A stretch of DNA of 64,000 nt, taken from assembly GCA_903881475.1 (NCBI GenBank), contig CAIRTK010000037.1, forward strand, positions 61,905 through 125,904, written 5' to 3'. The first letter of the stretch is position 1, and each line of letters begins with the position of its first letter. The translations under genes were made by a program, and so were the position numbers. Below, piece by piece: positions 1 to 8,876 of this stretch. The notes under the pieces are model-generated. The model saw only the letters and a list, made by a program, of their open reading frames with translations, ran no database searches and was not told where the DNA came from. Source of the DNA: an uncultured Opitutia bacterium. GTDB taxonomy: Bacteria; Verrucomicrobiota; Verrucomicrobiia; Opitutales; Opitutaceae.

Positions 1-850
1 CGCCCTCGACTGGCCCGCCCGCCAGGCCCTCACCTATCCGCTCGCCGGCGACCCGGCGCTGTTGGAGAACGTCATCGTCCTCAATTCGATCACCTTCAAT
101 CTCGCGCGGCTGTTCGGCCCGGCGATCGCGGGGATGATCATCGCGGCGACCAACCCCGGCATCTGCTTCGCGGTCGACGCCCTCACCTACCTCGCGGTGC
201 TCATCGCCCTGGCCGGGGTGAAGATTCCGCCCCGCCCCGCCCGCAGCACGGCGGCCCATCCGTTCGCGGACCTGCGCGAGGGCGTGCGGTATGCGCTGCA
301 CCATCCTACCATCCGGCGTGTCCTGCTCATGGTCCCGGTCATTGGCCTCGCCGGCTTCGCCCACAGTATCCTGGCGCCGGTCTTCGCGGGGAAAATCTAT
401 CACGGTGATGCACGCACCTTCGGCTTCCTCCTGTCGGCCACCGGCATCGGCGCGCTGCTTGCGGGCCTGTCGCTGACGCTGCGCGCCTCGCCCGCCGGCC
501 TCGAGCGGATCGTCGCGCTGGGCGCGACCATCGGCGGCGCCGGCCTGGCCGGCATGGCCGTCGCGCCTTCCTTTGCCTTCGCGCTGCCGTGCTTCGCGGC
601 GGCGGGGGCCGGCGGCGTGCTGGTCATGGCGTCGGCCAACACCCTCCTGCAGGCCACCGTGGATCACGACAAGCGCGGACGGGTCATGGCCCTCTTCACC
701 ACCGGCCAGAGCATGTTCCCCCTCGGCAGCCTGCTCGCCGGTGCCGCCGCCTCGGCCTTCGGCGCACCCGCCACGATCGCCGTCTGCGGCGCGATCTGCC
801 TCACGGCGGCCGGCGTGTTTTACCGCGGCACACCCCGGACCAACGCGTAG
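1..850 (+). CDS. MFS exporter, C-terminal part (truncated by window edge)
   Basis: This is the C-terminal 282 residues of a major facilitator transporter. The reading frame is open from base 2 and runs off the left edge. The first visible residues, ALDWPARQALTYPLAG, match the intracellular D-x-PARQA loop of EntS/MFS_3-type drug and siderophore exporters. Several hydrophobic helices follow, ending with a short polar tail. A TTG at 62 would give an apparent start, but it lies inside the conserved region, so the real start is upstream of the window. The substrate cannot be told. The gene is separated from the desaturase by about 110 bp and need not belong to the lipid cluster. Confidence 0.85.
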   Translation, partial: ALDWPARQALTYPLAGDPALLENVIVLNSITFNLARLFGPAIAGMIIAATNPGICFAVDALTYLAVLIALAGVKIPPRPARSTAAHPFADLREGVRYALHHPTIRRVLLMVPVIGLAGFAHSILAPVFAGKIYHGDARTFGFLLSATGIGALLAGLSLTLRASPAGLERIVALGATIGGAGLAGMAVAPSFAFALPCFAAAGAGGVLVMASANTLLQATVDHDKRGRVMALFTTGQSMFPLGSLLAGAAASAFGAPATIAVCGAICLTAAGVFYRGTPRTNA

Positions 851-960
851 CCGTGCATCCGGATCCCAGGGCCCGCGCGTAACACCGACACTCTCGAACT
901 CTCCGCCTTGCCAACGCACGCTTGCCTGCCGGCCAGATTCCCTTGCCATCCCGCCAGCCC

Positions 961-2139
961 ATGACGGCCTCCACCACTTCCCGCCTTTCACCGCTCCGCC
1001 GCGCGCTCGCGGCCTTTGTGCAATGGTTTGATTCCGACCATGCACCGGGCGGCGCGGACCAAATGCGCGCCGAGCCCGACCGCGTCGACTGGGTCCGCTG
1101 CATTCCGTTCATCATCCTGCACGCCGGCTGCCTCGGCGTCCTGTGGACGGGCTGGAGCCCGTTCGCCGTCGGGGCCGCGGTGGCGCTTTACTTCCTGCGG
1201 ATGTTCGCCGTCACCGGCATTTATCACCGTTATTTCTCCCACCGGACCTACCACACCTCCCGCTTCGGCCAGTTCCTGCTCGCACTCTGGGGCGCGACCG
1301 CCGTGCAGCGCGGCGCGCTGTGGTGGGCCTATCATCACCGCCACCACCACCAGCATTCCGACGACCCGGAGGACGCCCATTCCCCGCACGTCCACGGGTT
1401 CTGGTGGTCGCATCTCGGCTGGATCACGAGCCGCCGCAATTTCCCCACCGATTACTCGAAGATCCGCGACCTCGCAGCCTATCCCGAGCTCGTCTGGCTG
1501 AACCGCTTCGACACCGTCGTGCCGATCCTCTTCGCCACCGGACTCTGGGGCCTCGGCTGGCTCCTCGAGCTTTATGCGCCCGGCCTGCACACCACGCGCT
1601 GGCAGATGCTCTGGTGGGGCTTCTTTGTCAGCACCACCGCGCTGTTCCACGGCACCTCCTGCATCAATTCGCTTGCGCACCTGATGGGCCGCCGCCGGTT
1701 CCAGACCGACGACGACTCGCGCAACAGCTGGATCCTCACCTTCATCACCCTCGGCGAGGGCTGGCACAACAACCACCACCGCTACATGCACGCCACGCGC
1801 CAGGGCTTCTATTGGTGGGAAATCGACCCGACCTACTACGGCCTGAGGCTGCTCGCCGCCACCGGCTTCATCCGCGACCTCAAACCCGTGCCGCGCTCCG
1901 TCATGGACGAGGCCGCCCGCGCCGACCTCGCGGGGTCGATCGCCGCCGCCGAGCGCGCCGCGCTCCTGCACCCCGAGTATTCCTCGTTCAAAAAGGTCGT
2001 GCCCGCCGCCGCCGCCTTGGCCATGGCCACCGTCAATACCGCCCACGTCATCGCGCCGCGCCGATCCACCGGCCCGGCGATCCGCCAGCAGGTCGGCGAG
2101 CTGGCGCGGCCGGCCGATCCGTCCCCGCCCCAGGGTTGA
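961..2139 (+). CDS. Membrane fatty-acid (acyl-CoA/acyl-lipid) desaturase
   Basis: A di-iron membrane desaturase of the stearoyl-CoA/OLE1 type that puts a double bond into acyl chains. Three histidine boxes are visible: HRYFSH (residues about 89-94), HHRHHHQH (about 125-132) and HNNHH near residue 265, followed by RYMHATRQGFYWWEIDPTYY. Hydrophobic pairs flank the first two boxes as expected. The length (392 aa) is normal for the family. I chose ATG 961; an in-frame TTG at 922 adds only a low-complexity tail. The C-terminal 60 residues are Ala/Pro-rich and poorly conserved. The gene opens a same-strand cluster with a flavin oxidoreductase and CFA synthase and may supply the unsaturated substrate for methylation. 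Confidence 0.92.
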   Translation: MTASTTSRLSPLRRALAAFVQWFDSDHAPGGADQMRAEPDRVDWVRCIPFIILHAGCLGVLWTGWSPFAVGAAVALYFLRMFAVTGIYHRYFSHRTYHTSRFGQFLLALWGATAVQRGALWWAYHHRHHHQHSDDPEDAHSPHVHGFWWSHLGWITSRRNFPTDYSKIRDLAAYPELVWLNRFDTVVPILFATGLWGLGWLLELYAPGLHTTRWQMLWWGFFVSTTALFHGTSCINSLAHLMGRRRFQTDDDSRNSWILTFITLGEGWHNNHHRYMHATRQGFYWWEIDPTYYGLRLLAATGFIRDLKPVPRSVMDEAARADLAGSIAAAERAALLHPEYSSFKKVVPAAAALAMATVNTAHVIAPRRSTGPAIRQQVGELARPADPSPPQG

Positions 2140-2177
2140 ATCCGGCGGCGGCCCCTGCGCGTAGTCAGGGACGAACC

Positions 2178-3464
2178 ATGGCCAAACTCGCGATCATCGG
2201 CACCGGCATCGCCGGCCTCGGCTGCGCTCATTTCCTCCACCGGCACTTCGACCTGACGCTCTTTGAGCAGAACGACTACGCGGGCGGTCACACCCACACC
2301 GTCACCGCCGCCGAGCCCGGCACCGGCCGGGCGGTTCCGATCGACACCGGATTCATGGTGTTCAACCACGTCACCTATCCGCTGCTCACCCGGCTGTTCC
2401 GCGAGCTGGCCGTTCCGACCAAGCCGACCCTGATGTCGTTCAGCGTGCGCCACGCCGACAGCGGCCTCGAGTTCGCCGGCTCCTCGCTCAACCACCTCTT
2501 CGCCCAGCGCCGCAATCTTTTCCGGCCGCGATTTTACCGGATGCTCGCCGCGATCAACCGCTTCAACTCCGAGGCCGTCGCCGCCCTCGCCGATCCCACC
2601 GCGCGCGATGAGACCCTCGGCGACTACGTCAGGCGCCGCGGCTACGGCGAGGATTTCTTCCAGCTCTATCTCGTGCCGATGAGCTCCGCCGTCTGGAGCA
2701 CCCCGCCCGAGCGGATGCTGGAGTTCCCCGCGACGTCCCTGCTGCGTTTCTTCCACAACCATGGCTTCCTCGGGCTCGGCACCCAGCACCAGTGGTGGAC
2801 GGTGGACGGCGGCGCCAGGACCTACGTCGGAAAAATCTCCGCGCCGTGGCGCGACCGGATCCGGCTCGGCCAGGCCGCGACGCATGTGGTCCGCTCGCCG
2901 CGGGGCGTGACCGTGATGACCTCGGCCGGCACCGCCCAGCACTTCGACCACGTGATCCTCGCCTGCCACGGCGACCAGGCGCTGCAGCTGATCGACAGCC
3001 CCACCCCGGACGAGGCCCGGTTGCTCCGGGAATTCAGGTATCAGGCCAATGTCGCCACCCTGCACACCGACACCCGGGTGATGCCGCGCACGTCCCTCGC
3101 CTGGTCGAGCTGGAATTATGAGATCAACCGCGGGGCCGACGGCCGGATCTCCACGGCCACGCATTACTGGATGAATTCGCTGCAGGGAGTATCCGACCGC
3201 CAGAATTATTTCGTCAGCATCAACCGCCCCGAGGCCGTTGCCCCGGAAAAGGTGCTCCGCCGCATTCACTATGAGCATCCGCTGTTCAGCCTCGGTGCCG
3301 TGCGGGCCCAGGACGAGCTGCCGGCCCTCAACCTGGGCGCAGCCCAGACAACCCAGACCTTTTTCGCCGGCGCCTGGCAGCGCTACGGCTTTCACGAGGA
3401 CGGCCTGCTGAGCGCCTATAACCTCAGCACCCAGCTCCTCGGCCGCGATCCGTGGACGACTTGA
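2178..3464 (+). CDS. FAD/NAD(P)-binding amine-oxidase-like protein (COG2907 type)
   Basis: A 428-aa flavoprotein. The N-terminus MAKLAIIGTGIAGLGCA carries the GxGxxG dinucleotide motif, followed by the FEQNDYAGGHT segment that contacts the FAD ribose. The C-terminus (FFAGAWQRYGFHEDGLLSAY) has the second FAD-contacting region of flavin amine oxidases. This branch is regularly found next to DUF1365 and CFA synthases, and in plants it is fused to a CFA-synthase domain, which links it to modified acyl chains. The open frame extends far upstream of ATG 2178, but that part is only the +1 shadow of the desaturase. The exact reaction is unknown; oxidation or dehydrogenation of a methylated or unsaturated acyl chain is an inference. 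Confidence 0.88.
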   Translation: MAKLAIIGTGIAGLGCAHFLHRHFDLTLFEQNDYAGGHTHTVTAAEPGTGRAVPIDTGFMVFNHVTYPLLTRLFRELAVPTKPTLMSFSVRHADSGLEFAGSSLNHLFAQRRNLFRPRFYRMLAAINRFNSEAVAALADPTARDETLGDYVRRRGYGEDFFQLYLVPMSSAVWSTPPERMLEFPATSLLRFFHNHGFLGLGTQHQWWTVDGGARTYVGKISAPWRDRIRLGQAATHVVRSPRGVTVMTSAGTAQHFDHVILACHGDQALQLIDSPTPDEARLLREFRYQANVATLHTDTRVMPRTSLAWSSWNYEINRGADGRISTATHYWMNSLQGVSDRQNYFVSINRPEAVAPEKVLRRIHYEHPLFSLGAVRAQDELPALNLGAAQTTQTFFAGAWQRYGFHEDGLLSAYNLSTQLLGRDPWTT

Positions 3465-3469
3465 CCAAA

Positions 3470-3569
3470 CCGGACTTTACAGCAGGTAACGGAGGAAACC
3501 GAGGCGGGAAGAGGGATCCTGCCCGGATAAGCCATCTCCGTTTTCTCGGTTACCTCCTGTAAAATCCGG
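3470..3569. repeat. Palindromic element, family A copy 1
   Basis: Left arm about 3470-3503 and right arm about 3536-3569 are imperfect inverted copies of the same sequence, with the core ACAGGAGGTAAC and a GGAG-type block recurring every 9 bp. It begins six bases after the flavoprotein stop. Other copies lie at 16215-16290, 46566-46673 and 50168-50331. It contains no coding capacity. It could fold as a long RNA hairpin and act as an attenuator between the flavoprotein and DUF1365 genes. Confidence 0.8.
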
Positions 3570-3649
3570 GATTGGTAGGATTGTCGTTTTTCGGCGTCCG
3601 GCGCACAATCTTGCTCGTAATAGGGCTGTCGCCACCTTCCAGCTGCCGC

Positions 3650-4534
3650 ATGAATTCCTGTCTTTACGAGTGCCATGTCATGCACGCGCGTTTCTCACCG
3701 CGGCGGCACCGCTTTCTGTACCGGATCTTCCTGTTCGCCATCGATCTGGACGAACTCGACACCCTCCCGGGCCGCCTCGCCCTGTTTTCCGTCAACCGCC
3801 CCAACCTCTACTCGTTTCGCGAGCGCGACTTTCTCCCGACCGGCGAAACGGTTTTCAATGGCAGGGCGGAACCGCTGGGCCCGCCGGGAGCAACCGGCCA
3901 GACGGCGGGCCCGGCGGTTCGGCCCGACCCCAATCTCAAGGCGCGCGTGACGGCTTTTCTCGCCGAACACGGCGTTGACCTGGCCGGCGGCCGCGTGCTG
4001 CTCGTCACGCTGCCGCGCGTGCTCGGCTACCTGTTCAACCCCGTCTCGTTCTATTTCTGCTACGACCGCAACGGCGCGCCCCTCGCCGCGCTCGCCGAGG
4101 TCACCAACACGTTCAAGGAGATGAAGCCCTATTTCCTCGGGCCCACGACCCGCGCCACCGGCGACGCCTTCACGCTTCGCACGCCCAAGCATTTCTACGT
4201 CTCCCCGTTTGCCGACGTGGATGTCGCCTTCGACTTCACGCTGCGGCCTCCCGGGGAGAACCTCTCGATCCAGATCGACGATTTCATCGGGGCCGAGCGC
4301 ACCCTCACCAGCACGCTCACCGGCCCGCGCCGCGAGCTCACCGGCGGGCGGCTGGCATGGTATGCGCTGAAGTATCCCCTCATCACCCTCAGGATCATCT
4401 CCCTGATCCATTGGCACGCGTTTCTCCTTTGGCTGAAACGGGTGCCGTGGTTCGCCAAGGCCGCGCGCCCCGCCGACCAGCGGGCGCTCTACCGCCCGCA
4501 CCCTTCCATCGCCCACACTCCCGACGCCGCATGA
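3650..4534 (+). CDS. DUF1365 family protein
   Basis: A 294-aa member of DUF1365. The start MNSCLYECHVMHARFSPRRH is the family hallmark (LYE-x-V-x-H-R-R) and fixes ATG 3650, although the frame is open from further upstream inside the family A element. The segment VLGYLFNPVSFYFCYDRNG in the middle and the FTLRPP region match the conserved core. The protein is largely soluble, with a hydrophobic stretch near residue 265. Its biochemical role is unknown, but it almost always sits between the flavoprotein and a CFA synthase, as here. Its stop overlaps the next start (ATGA at 4531-4534), implying translational coupling to the methyltransferase. Confidence 0.9.
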   Translation: MNSCLYECHVMHARFSPRRHRFLYRIFLFAIDLDELDTLPGRLALFSVNRPNLYSFRERDFLPTGETVFNGRAEPLGPPGATGQTAGPAVRPDPNLKARVTAFLAEHGVDLAGGRVLLVTLPRVLGYLFNPVSFYFCYDRNGAPLAALAEVTNTFKEMKPYFLGPTTRATGDAFTLRTPKHFYVSPFADVDVAFDFTLRPPGENLSIQIDDFIGAERTLTSTLTGPRRELTGGRLAWYALKYPLITLRIISLIHWHAFLLWLKRVPWFAKAARPADQRALYRPHPSIAHTPDAA

Positions 4535-5826
4535 GCTCCGACACCTCCCCCTCCACCGCCATCGCCGCCGATTATGCCCGCGCCCCCGGTGGCACCTTCG
4601 AGCAGCGCTCCGTCCTCGGCGCCTTCGCCGCCATGCCGCGCGGCCACCTCCGGCTCGAGCTGCCCGGCGGCCTTGCGCACGAGTTCGGATCCCGCGCCGG
4701 GGAGGAAGTCCTCCCCCTCGGCCTGCCGTCCCGCGCTTCCCTCCGCGTGCTGCGGCCGGCCTTTTTCAAGAAATGCTTCTGGTCGGGCGACATCGGCTTT
4801 GCCGAGTCCTTCATCGACGGCGATTGGGAAACCCCCGACATCGCGGCCGTCATCGCCTGGTTCATCCTGAATCTCGAGCACGCCCCCACCCTCTCGGGCT
4901 CGCAGCGGGCCCGCTCCCTCGCGCTGAACCTGCTCCGCTTCGGGAACCGGGTCGGCCACCTGCTCCGGCCAAACTCCCGCACCACCGCCCGCCGCAACAT
5001 CCGCGAGCACTACGACCTCTCCAACGACTTCTTCGCCCTCTTCCTCGACCCTTCCATGATGTACTCTGGTGCGCACTGGACAGCCCCGGGCCTCACCCTC
5101 GGCGAGGCCCAGCGCGCCAAAAACGACGCCCTCTGCCGCAAGCTCCGCCTGACGGCCGCCGACCACGTGCTGGAGATCGGCAGCGGCTGGGGCGGCTGGT
5201 CGATCCATGCGGCCCGGACGTATGGCTGCCGGGTCACCACCGTCACCATTTCACAGCAGCAGTTCGACCTCGCCCGCCGGCGTGTCGCCACCGCCGGGCT
5301 CGCGGACCGCGTCGACGTCCAGCTCCGCGACTACCGCGACCTCACCGGCCGGTTCGACAAGATCGTCTCGATCGAGATGATGGAGGCCATCGGCCATCGC
5401 TACCTGCCCGCGTTCTGCGCCACCCTCGACCGCGTCCTGAAACCCGACGGCCTGCTCGCGCTGCAGTTCATCACCTGCCCGGACTCGCGCTACGACCAGT
5501 TCCGGCGGGGCGTCGACTTCATCCAGAAGCATGTCTTCCCCGGCTCGCTCCTCCTTTCGCTCAACCGCGTCAATGACCAGCTCGCGCGCGCCGGCGGCTT
5601 CGTGCTCCATGGCGCCGCGGACTACGGCCACGACTACGTGACCACGCTGCGCGCGTGGCACGACAACTTCCGCGCCCGGTTGGACGAGGTGCGTGCCCTC
5701 GGGTTCGACGACCGCTTCATCCGCAAATGGAGCTACTACCTCGCCTACTGCGAGGCGGCCTTCGCGATGCGCAACATCTCGGTCGTCCAGACCCTCCACA
5801 CCCGGGCAAACAACATTTCATTCTGA
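4531..5826 (+). CDS. cfa: Cyclopropane-fatty-acyl-phospholipid synthase family methyltransferase
   Basis: A 431-aa SAM-dependent enzyme of the CFA synthase/Mmas family that transfers a methyl carbon to a double bond in phospholipid acyl chains. The N-terminal lipid-binding region precedes the RRNIREHYDLSNDFFALFLD signature. SAM motif I is VLEIGSGWGGWSIHAA, followed by EMMEAIGHRYL and a C-terminal HDNFRARLDEVRALGFDDRF region typical of the family. The length is slightly above E. coli Cfa. It is coupled to DUF1365 by a 4-base overlap and shares the cluster with a desaturase and a flavin oxidoreductase. The product could be a cyclopropane, a methyl-branched or a further oxidised (furan-like) chain; the sequence alone cannot decide. 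Confidence 0.92.
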   Translation: MSSDTSPSTAIAADYARAPGGTFEQRSVLGAFAAMPRGHLRLELPGGLAHEFGSRAGEEVLPLGLPSRASLRVLRPAFFKKCFWSGDIGFAESFIDGDWETPDIAAVIAWFILNLEHAPTLSGSQRARSLALNLLRFGNRVGHLLRPNSRTTARRNIREHYDLSNDFFALFLDPSMMYSGAHWTAPGLTLGEAQRAKNDALCRKLRLTAADHVLEIGSGWGGWSIHAARTYGCRVTTVTISQQQFDLARRRVATAGLADRVDVQLRDYRDLTGRFDKIVSIEMMEAIGHRYLPAFCATLDRVLKPDGLLALQFITCPDSRYDQFRRGVDFIQKHVFPGSLLLSLNRVNDQLARAGGFVLHGAADYGHDYVTTLRAWHDNFRARLDEVRALGFDDRFIRKWSYYLAYCEAAFAMRNISVVQTLHTRANNISF

Positions 5827-5887
5827 GGTAGGGCGCGACCGCTGGGCGCGCCTTCCGTGACGGACGGCCCAGCAGTCCGTCCCTACC
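5827..5887. repeat. Palindromic element, family F copy 1
   Basis: GGTAGGG at 5827-5833 pairs with CCCTACC at 5881-5887, and CGCTGGGC pairs with GCCCAGCAG inside. The same theme recurs at 30867-31009 and, in divergent form, at 48073-48156. It starts right after the cfa stop codon and could attenuate or stabilise the transcript. Confidence 0.75.
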
Positions 5888-5895
5888 CAAAAAAT

Positions 5896-6300
5896 ATGAT
5901 CACCTTCCTTCGCGGCCTGTTCATCGCCATCCTGCTCTCCATGCTCTGGGTCACCACCTGGGCGAGCCTGCACTGCCCGCTGTTCGGCGTGCCGCGCGAG
6001 GTCTTCACCCATCCGTGGTTCATCGCGACCCTGGCGGATGCCTACTGGGGCTTCATCACGTTTTCCGTCTGGGTCTGCTACAAGCAGACCGCGTGGACCG
6101 CCCGCATCGCCTGGCTCCTTGCCATCCTGCTCCTCGGGAATGTCGCCATGTCGCTTTATTGCCTCGTCGAACTTTTCCAGGTTCCCCGCGACGGCCGCGT
6201 CGCCGACGTGCTCACCGCGCCGCGCCCGGGCGTCGGCGGGCTGGGCATCGCCCTGGCCGCGGCCGGCCTCGCCGTCACGCTGCTCGGCCTGGCGCAATGA
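5896..6300 (+). CDS. Small four-helix membrane protein, DUF1475-like
   Basis: A 134-aa protein with about four hydrophobic helices. The opening MITFLRGLFIAILLSMLWVT and the following TTWASLH resemble DUF1475 proteins, including bacterial members found in CFA clusters. No catalytic motif is visible. I chose ATG 5896, just after a palindromic element; an upstream TTG/GTG would start inside the palindrome. It lies in the same orientation as the lipid genes and is probably a membrane accessory of the pathway. The family assignment is by memory of the N-terminal pattern and is moderately certain. Confidence 0.7.
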   Translation: MITFLRGLFIAILLSMLWVTTWASLHCPLFGVPREVFTHPWFIATLADAYWGFITFSVWVCYKQTAWTARIAWLLAILLLGNVAMSLYCLVELFQVPRDGRVADVLTAPRPGVGGLGIALAAAGLAVTLLGLAQ

Positions 6301-6386
6301 ATGGCAGGGCGGATCGTCCCGACGGACCGCACTGGCGCGCGGCTCATCCTGAGGCTTCGCCCCGCGCGTTTGTCCCTCTCGCCATG

Positions 6387-6417
6387 AACACGGCTTGTAC
6401 CCGGCCGGGGCCGTGTT
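6387..6417. repeat. Short inverted repeat between DUF1475-like and DUF2062 genes
   Basis: AACACGGC (6387-6394) and GCCGTGTT (6410-6417) are perfect 8-bp arms around a 15-nt loop. It sits just upstream of the GTG start at 6433, so it could sequester or expose the start region. There is no poly-T tail, so it is unlikely to be a terminator. Confidence 0.5.
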
Positions 6418-6432
6418 TATCGCTCTCCGCCT

Positions 6433-6978
6433 GTGCCCGCCGCACCCTCCAGTTCCGCCCCGCCTCCCCCGCGCACCTTCTGGCAGCGGCGGGTGCGCGA
6501 TCCGATCATCGCGCAGCTGACCCAGGGCATCACTCCCGAAAAAATCGCCCTCACCCTGGCCGTCGGCAGCGCCTTCGCCCTGTTTCCGGTCCTCGGCACG
6601 ACCACCCTGCTGTGTTTCCTCGTGGCCATCGCCCTGCGGCTCAATCAGCCGCTTGTCCAGCTGATCAACCAGGCCCTCTGGCCGGCCCACATCCCGGCCA
6701 TCTTCGGCTGCATCCGGCTGGGCGAGTCCCTCTTCGGCGCGCCGCACGTGCATTTCAGCATCCGTTATATGCGTGAACATCTCTGGACCGATCCCGGGCT
6801 GTTCTTCCACCAGTTCGGCCTGAGCGTGCTCTATGCCGTGGTGGCCTGGGCCGTGGTCGCGCCGTTTTTCATCACCGCGGTCTATTACATCGCCCTGCCC
6901 ATCACCCGGGAGGTCACCTACCTGAAGCGCAAGGCGGAGGTCGAGGAGGCCGGGGAGACTCCGCCGCCCACCCCATGA
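6433..6978 (+). CDS. DUF2062 membrane protein
   Basis: A 181-aa protein matching DUF2062: a polar Pro-rich N-terminus, then the conserved segment LTQGITPEKIALTLAVGSAF with FPVLGTTTLLCF, LRLNQPLVQLINQ and two or three membrane helices. The P-x-K-x-A and G-x-F-P-x-x-G-x-T-T pattern is characteristic. The start is GTG 6433; no ATG is available before the conserved part. The C-terminus is charged (YLKRKAEVEEAGE) and likely cytoplasmic. Function is not known. Its stop overlaps the following ATG (ATGA at 6975-6978), so it is co-translated with the DUF1295 protein. Confidence 0.85.
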   Translation: MPAAPSSSAPPPPRTFWQRRVRDPIIAQLTQGITPEKIALTLAVGSAFALFPVLGTTTLLCFLVAIALRLNQPLVQLINQALWPAHIPAIFGCIRLGESLFGAPHVHFSIRYMREHLWTDPGLFFHQFGLSVLYAVVAWAVVAPFFITAVYYIALPITREVTYLKRKAEVEEAGETPPPTP

Positions 6979-7769
6979 ACGCGCTGCCGCTGCTCCTGCT
7001 GGCCCTCGCCGCGCTCTGCATCGCGTTTGCCGGGCTGTACGCCGTCGCCCGCCGCATCGACAACTATGGTGTCGTCGACATCGCCTGGTCGTATGCCTTC
7101 GGCGCGCTCGCCGCGTTCTACGCCCTCGCCGGTCCCGGCTGGCCCGTGCGCCGCGCGCTCGTCGCCGCGATGGCCGTGCTCTGGAGCGCGCGGCTCGGCA
7201 CCCACCTCGCCGTGCGCGTGCTCGGCCACCATCCCGTCGAGGACGGCCGCTACCAACAACTGCGCCAGGACTGGGCCGCCCATTTCGCCGCAAAAATGTT
7301 CGGGTTCTTCCAGCTGCAGGCCGTCTCCGTCGTGCTGCTCGGCGCCGCCTTCCTGCTCGCCTGCCTCAACCCCGCGCCGGCCCTGCACCCGCTCGAGATC
7401 GCGGGCGGCCTGCTCTGGCTCGGCGCCCTGAGCGGCGAGGCGCTCGCCGACGCGCAGCTCGCCGCCTTCAAGCGCTCGCCGGCCAACCGGGGCCGGGTTT
7501 GCGACACCGGCCTGTGGCGCTACAGCCGGCATCCCAATTATTTTTTCGAGTGGCTCATCTGGGTCGCCTACTTCGTGTTCGCCCTCGGTTCCCCCTGGGG
7601 CGGGCTCGCGGTCATCGGTCCCGCCAGCATCCTTTTTCTGCTGCTGCGCGTAACAGGCATACCCATGACCGAGGAGCAAAGCCTTCGCAGCCGCGGCGAC
7701 GCCTACCGGCGCTACCAGCAGGCCACGAGCGCGTTTATTCCTTGGTTCCCGCGCAAGCCATCCGCCTGA
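6975..7769 (+). CDS. DUF1295 steroid-5-alpha-reductase-like membrane protein
   Basis: A 264-aa polytopic membrane protein of the DUF1295/3-oxo-5-alpha-steroid 4-dehydrogenase C-terminal superfamily. Hydrophobic helices precede the C-terminal signature GLWRYSRHPNYFFEWLIWVA and the terminal MTEEQSLRSRGDAYRRYQQ, both typical of NADPH-dependent membrane double-bond reductases and isoprenyl methyltransferase-like folds. An early motif YGVVDIAWSYAFG is also conserved. DUF1295 genes repeatedly accompany CFA-type methyltransferases, so a role in reducing a modified acyl chain is plausible but unproven. The ATGA overlap with DUF2062 shows operon membership. Confidence 0.88.
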   Translation: MNALPLLLLALAALCIAFAGLYAVARRIDNYGVVDIAWSYAFGALAAFYALAGPGWPVRRALVAAMAVLWSARLGTHLAVRVLGHHPVEDGRYQQLRQDWAAHFAAKMFGFFQLQAVSVVLLGAAFLLACLNPAPALHPLEIAGGLLWLGALSGEALADAQLAAFKRSPANRGRVCDTGLWRYSRHPNYFFEWLIWVAYFVFALGSPWGGLAVIGPASILFLLLRVTGIPMTEEQSLRSRGDAYRRYQQATSAFIPWFPRKPSA

Positions 7770-7773
7770 ACCC

Positions 7774-7855
7774 ACTCGTTCTCTTTCCTCATTCTCTTTC
7801 TCGTTCGTCAGGACATCCGCGCCGGTCCGGACGAGAGAAGGAAGAAAACGATTTG
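7774..7855. repeat. Palindromic element, family K copy 2 (TCGTTCTC arms)
   Basis: Pyrimidine-rich left arm 7774-7812 (TCGTTCTCTTTCC repeated) faces purine-rich right arm 7829-7855 (CGGACGAGAGAAGGAAG, then AAAACG). A related element built from GAGAAC hexamers precedes aroE at 22505-22602. It lies 8 bp ahead of the start of the second methyltransferase, so the right arm includes that gene's ribosome-binding region. Confidence 0.6.
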
Positions 7856-7863
7856 CCCGTCCC

Positions 7864-8874
7864 ATGCTCGACACCCTGCTCGAAAAGAACCTCCTGCCCG
7901 ACGGCCTCCTCCGCTTCGGCATCCGCCGCCTGCTCGCCCAGCGCATCCACGATGAGTCCGCGCGCTATGACCGCGCCGCGTACGTCGCCGACCTGAAGAC
8001 GCGCGCCCTCGCCGAGCAGACCGGCGCGGCCAACGAGCAGCACTACGAGGTGCCGACACCGTTCTACCAGTTTTGCCTGGGGAAACGGCTGAAATACTCC
8101 GGCTGCCTTTATCCCACTGGCACCGAGACCCTCGACCAGGCCGAGGAGCTCATGCTCGCGCTGTATGCCGAGCGCGCGCAGCTCGCCGACGGCCAGAACA
8201 TCCTCGAGCTCGGCTGCGGCTGGGGCTCCCTCGCCCTCTACAATGCGGCGCGATTCCCGAATTCCAGGATCACCGCCATCTCGAATTCCCGCACCCAGAA
8301 GGAGCATATCGACACCGAGGCCCGCAAGCGCGGCCTCACCAACCTCCGGATCCTCACCTGCGATATCAACACCTTCGACATCGCGCCGGCCCAGTTCGAC
8401 CGCGTGGTCTCGGTCGAGATGTTCGAGCACCTGAAAAATTACCAGCGTCTCTTCGCGAATATCGCCCGCTGGCTCAAACCCGGCGGCCTGCTCTTCGTCC
8501 ACATCTTCACGCACCACCGGCTCTCCTACCATTTTGTCTCCCAGGGCCCGGGCGACTGGATGAGCCGCTATTTTTTCACCGGCGGCCAGATGCCCGCCCA
8601 CGACCTGCTCCCGCAGTTCCAGGACGACCTGCGGCTCGTGTCCGACTGGCGGGTCGACGGCACCCACTACCAGCGGACCGCCGAGCATTGGCTGGAAAAC
8701 ATGGACGCCCATCGCGAGGAGATTTTTCCCCTCTTCATCGATACTTACGGCCGGGATCAGGCCACGAAATGGTGGGCTTACTGGCGGGTGTTCTACCTGA
8801 GCTGCGCCGAACTCTGGGGCTACCGCGGCGGCCAGGAGTGGATCGTCAGCCACTATCTGTTCCGCAAGCCGTGA
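7864..8874 (+). CDS. CFA/coclaurine-N-methyltransferase-like SAM methyltransferase
   Basis: A 336-aa SAM methyltransferase related to CFA synthases but closer to the shorter coclaurine-N-methyltransferase branch. Key features are the EQHYEVPTPFYQFCLG and LKYSGCLYP signatures, SAM motif I ILELGCGWGSLALYNA, the NSRTQKEHID segment, and VVSVEMFEHLKNYQRLF. The FTHHRLSYHF and WWAYWRVFYLSCAELWGY C-terminal segments complete the family pattern. It lacks the N-terminal domain of the longer CFA enzyme at 4531-5826, so the cluster has two distinct paralogues. The substrate may be an acyl chain, an amine lipid headgroup or an intermediate of the pathway; this is inference. ATG 7864 leaves the next gene two bases downstream. 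Confidence 0.88.
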   Translation: MLDTLLEKNLLPDGLLRFGIRRLLAQRIHDESARYDRAAYVADLKTRALAEQTGAANEQHYEVPTPFYQFCLGKRLKYSGCLYPTGTETLDQAEELMLALYAERAQLADGQNILELGCGWGSLALYNAARFPNSRITAISNSRTQKEHIDTEARKRGLTNLRILTCDINTFDIAPAQFDRVVSVEMFEHLKNYQRLFANIARWLKPGGLLFVHIFTHHRLSYHFVSQGPGDWMSRYFFTGGQMPAHDLLPQFQDDLRLVSDWRVDGTHYQRTAEHWLENMDAHREEIFPLFIDTYGRDQATKWWAYWRVFYLSCAELWGYRGGQEWIVSHYLFRKP

Positions 8875-8876
8875 CC

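Noticed and set aside
1143..2177. N-terminal extension of the flavoprotein frame over the desaturase
   Set aside because: It is the frame-shifted shadow of the desaturase; the GxGxxG start at ATG 2178 is the natural beginning.
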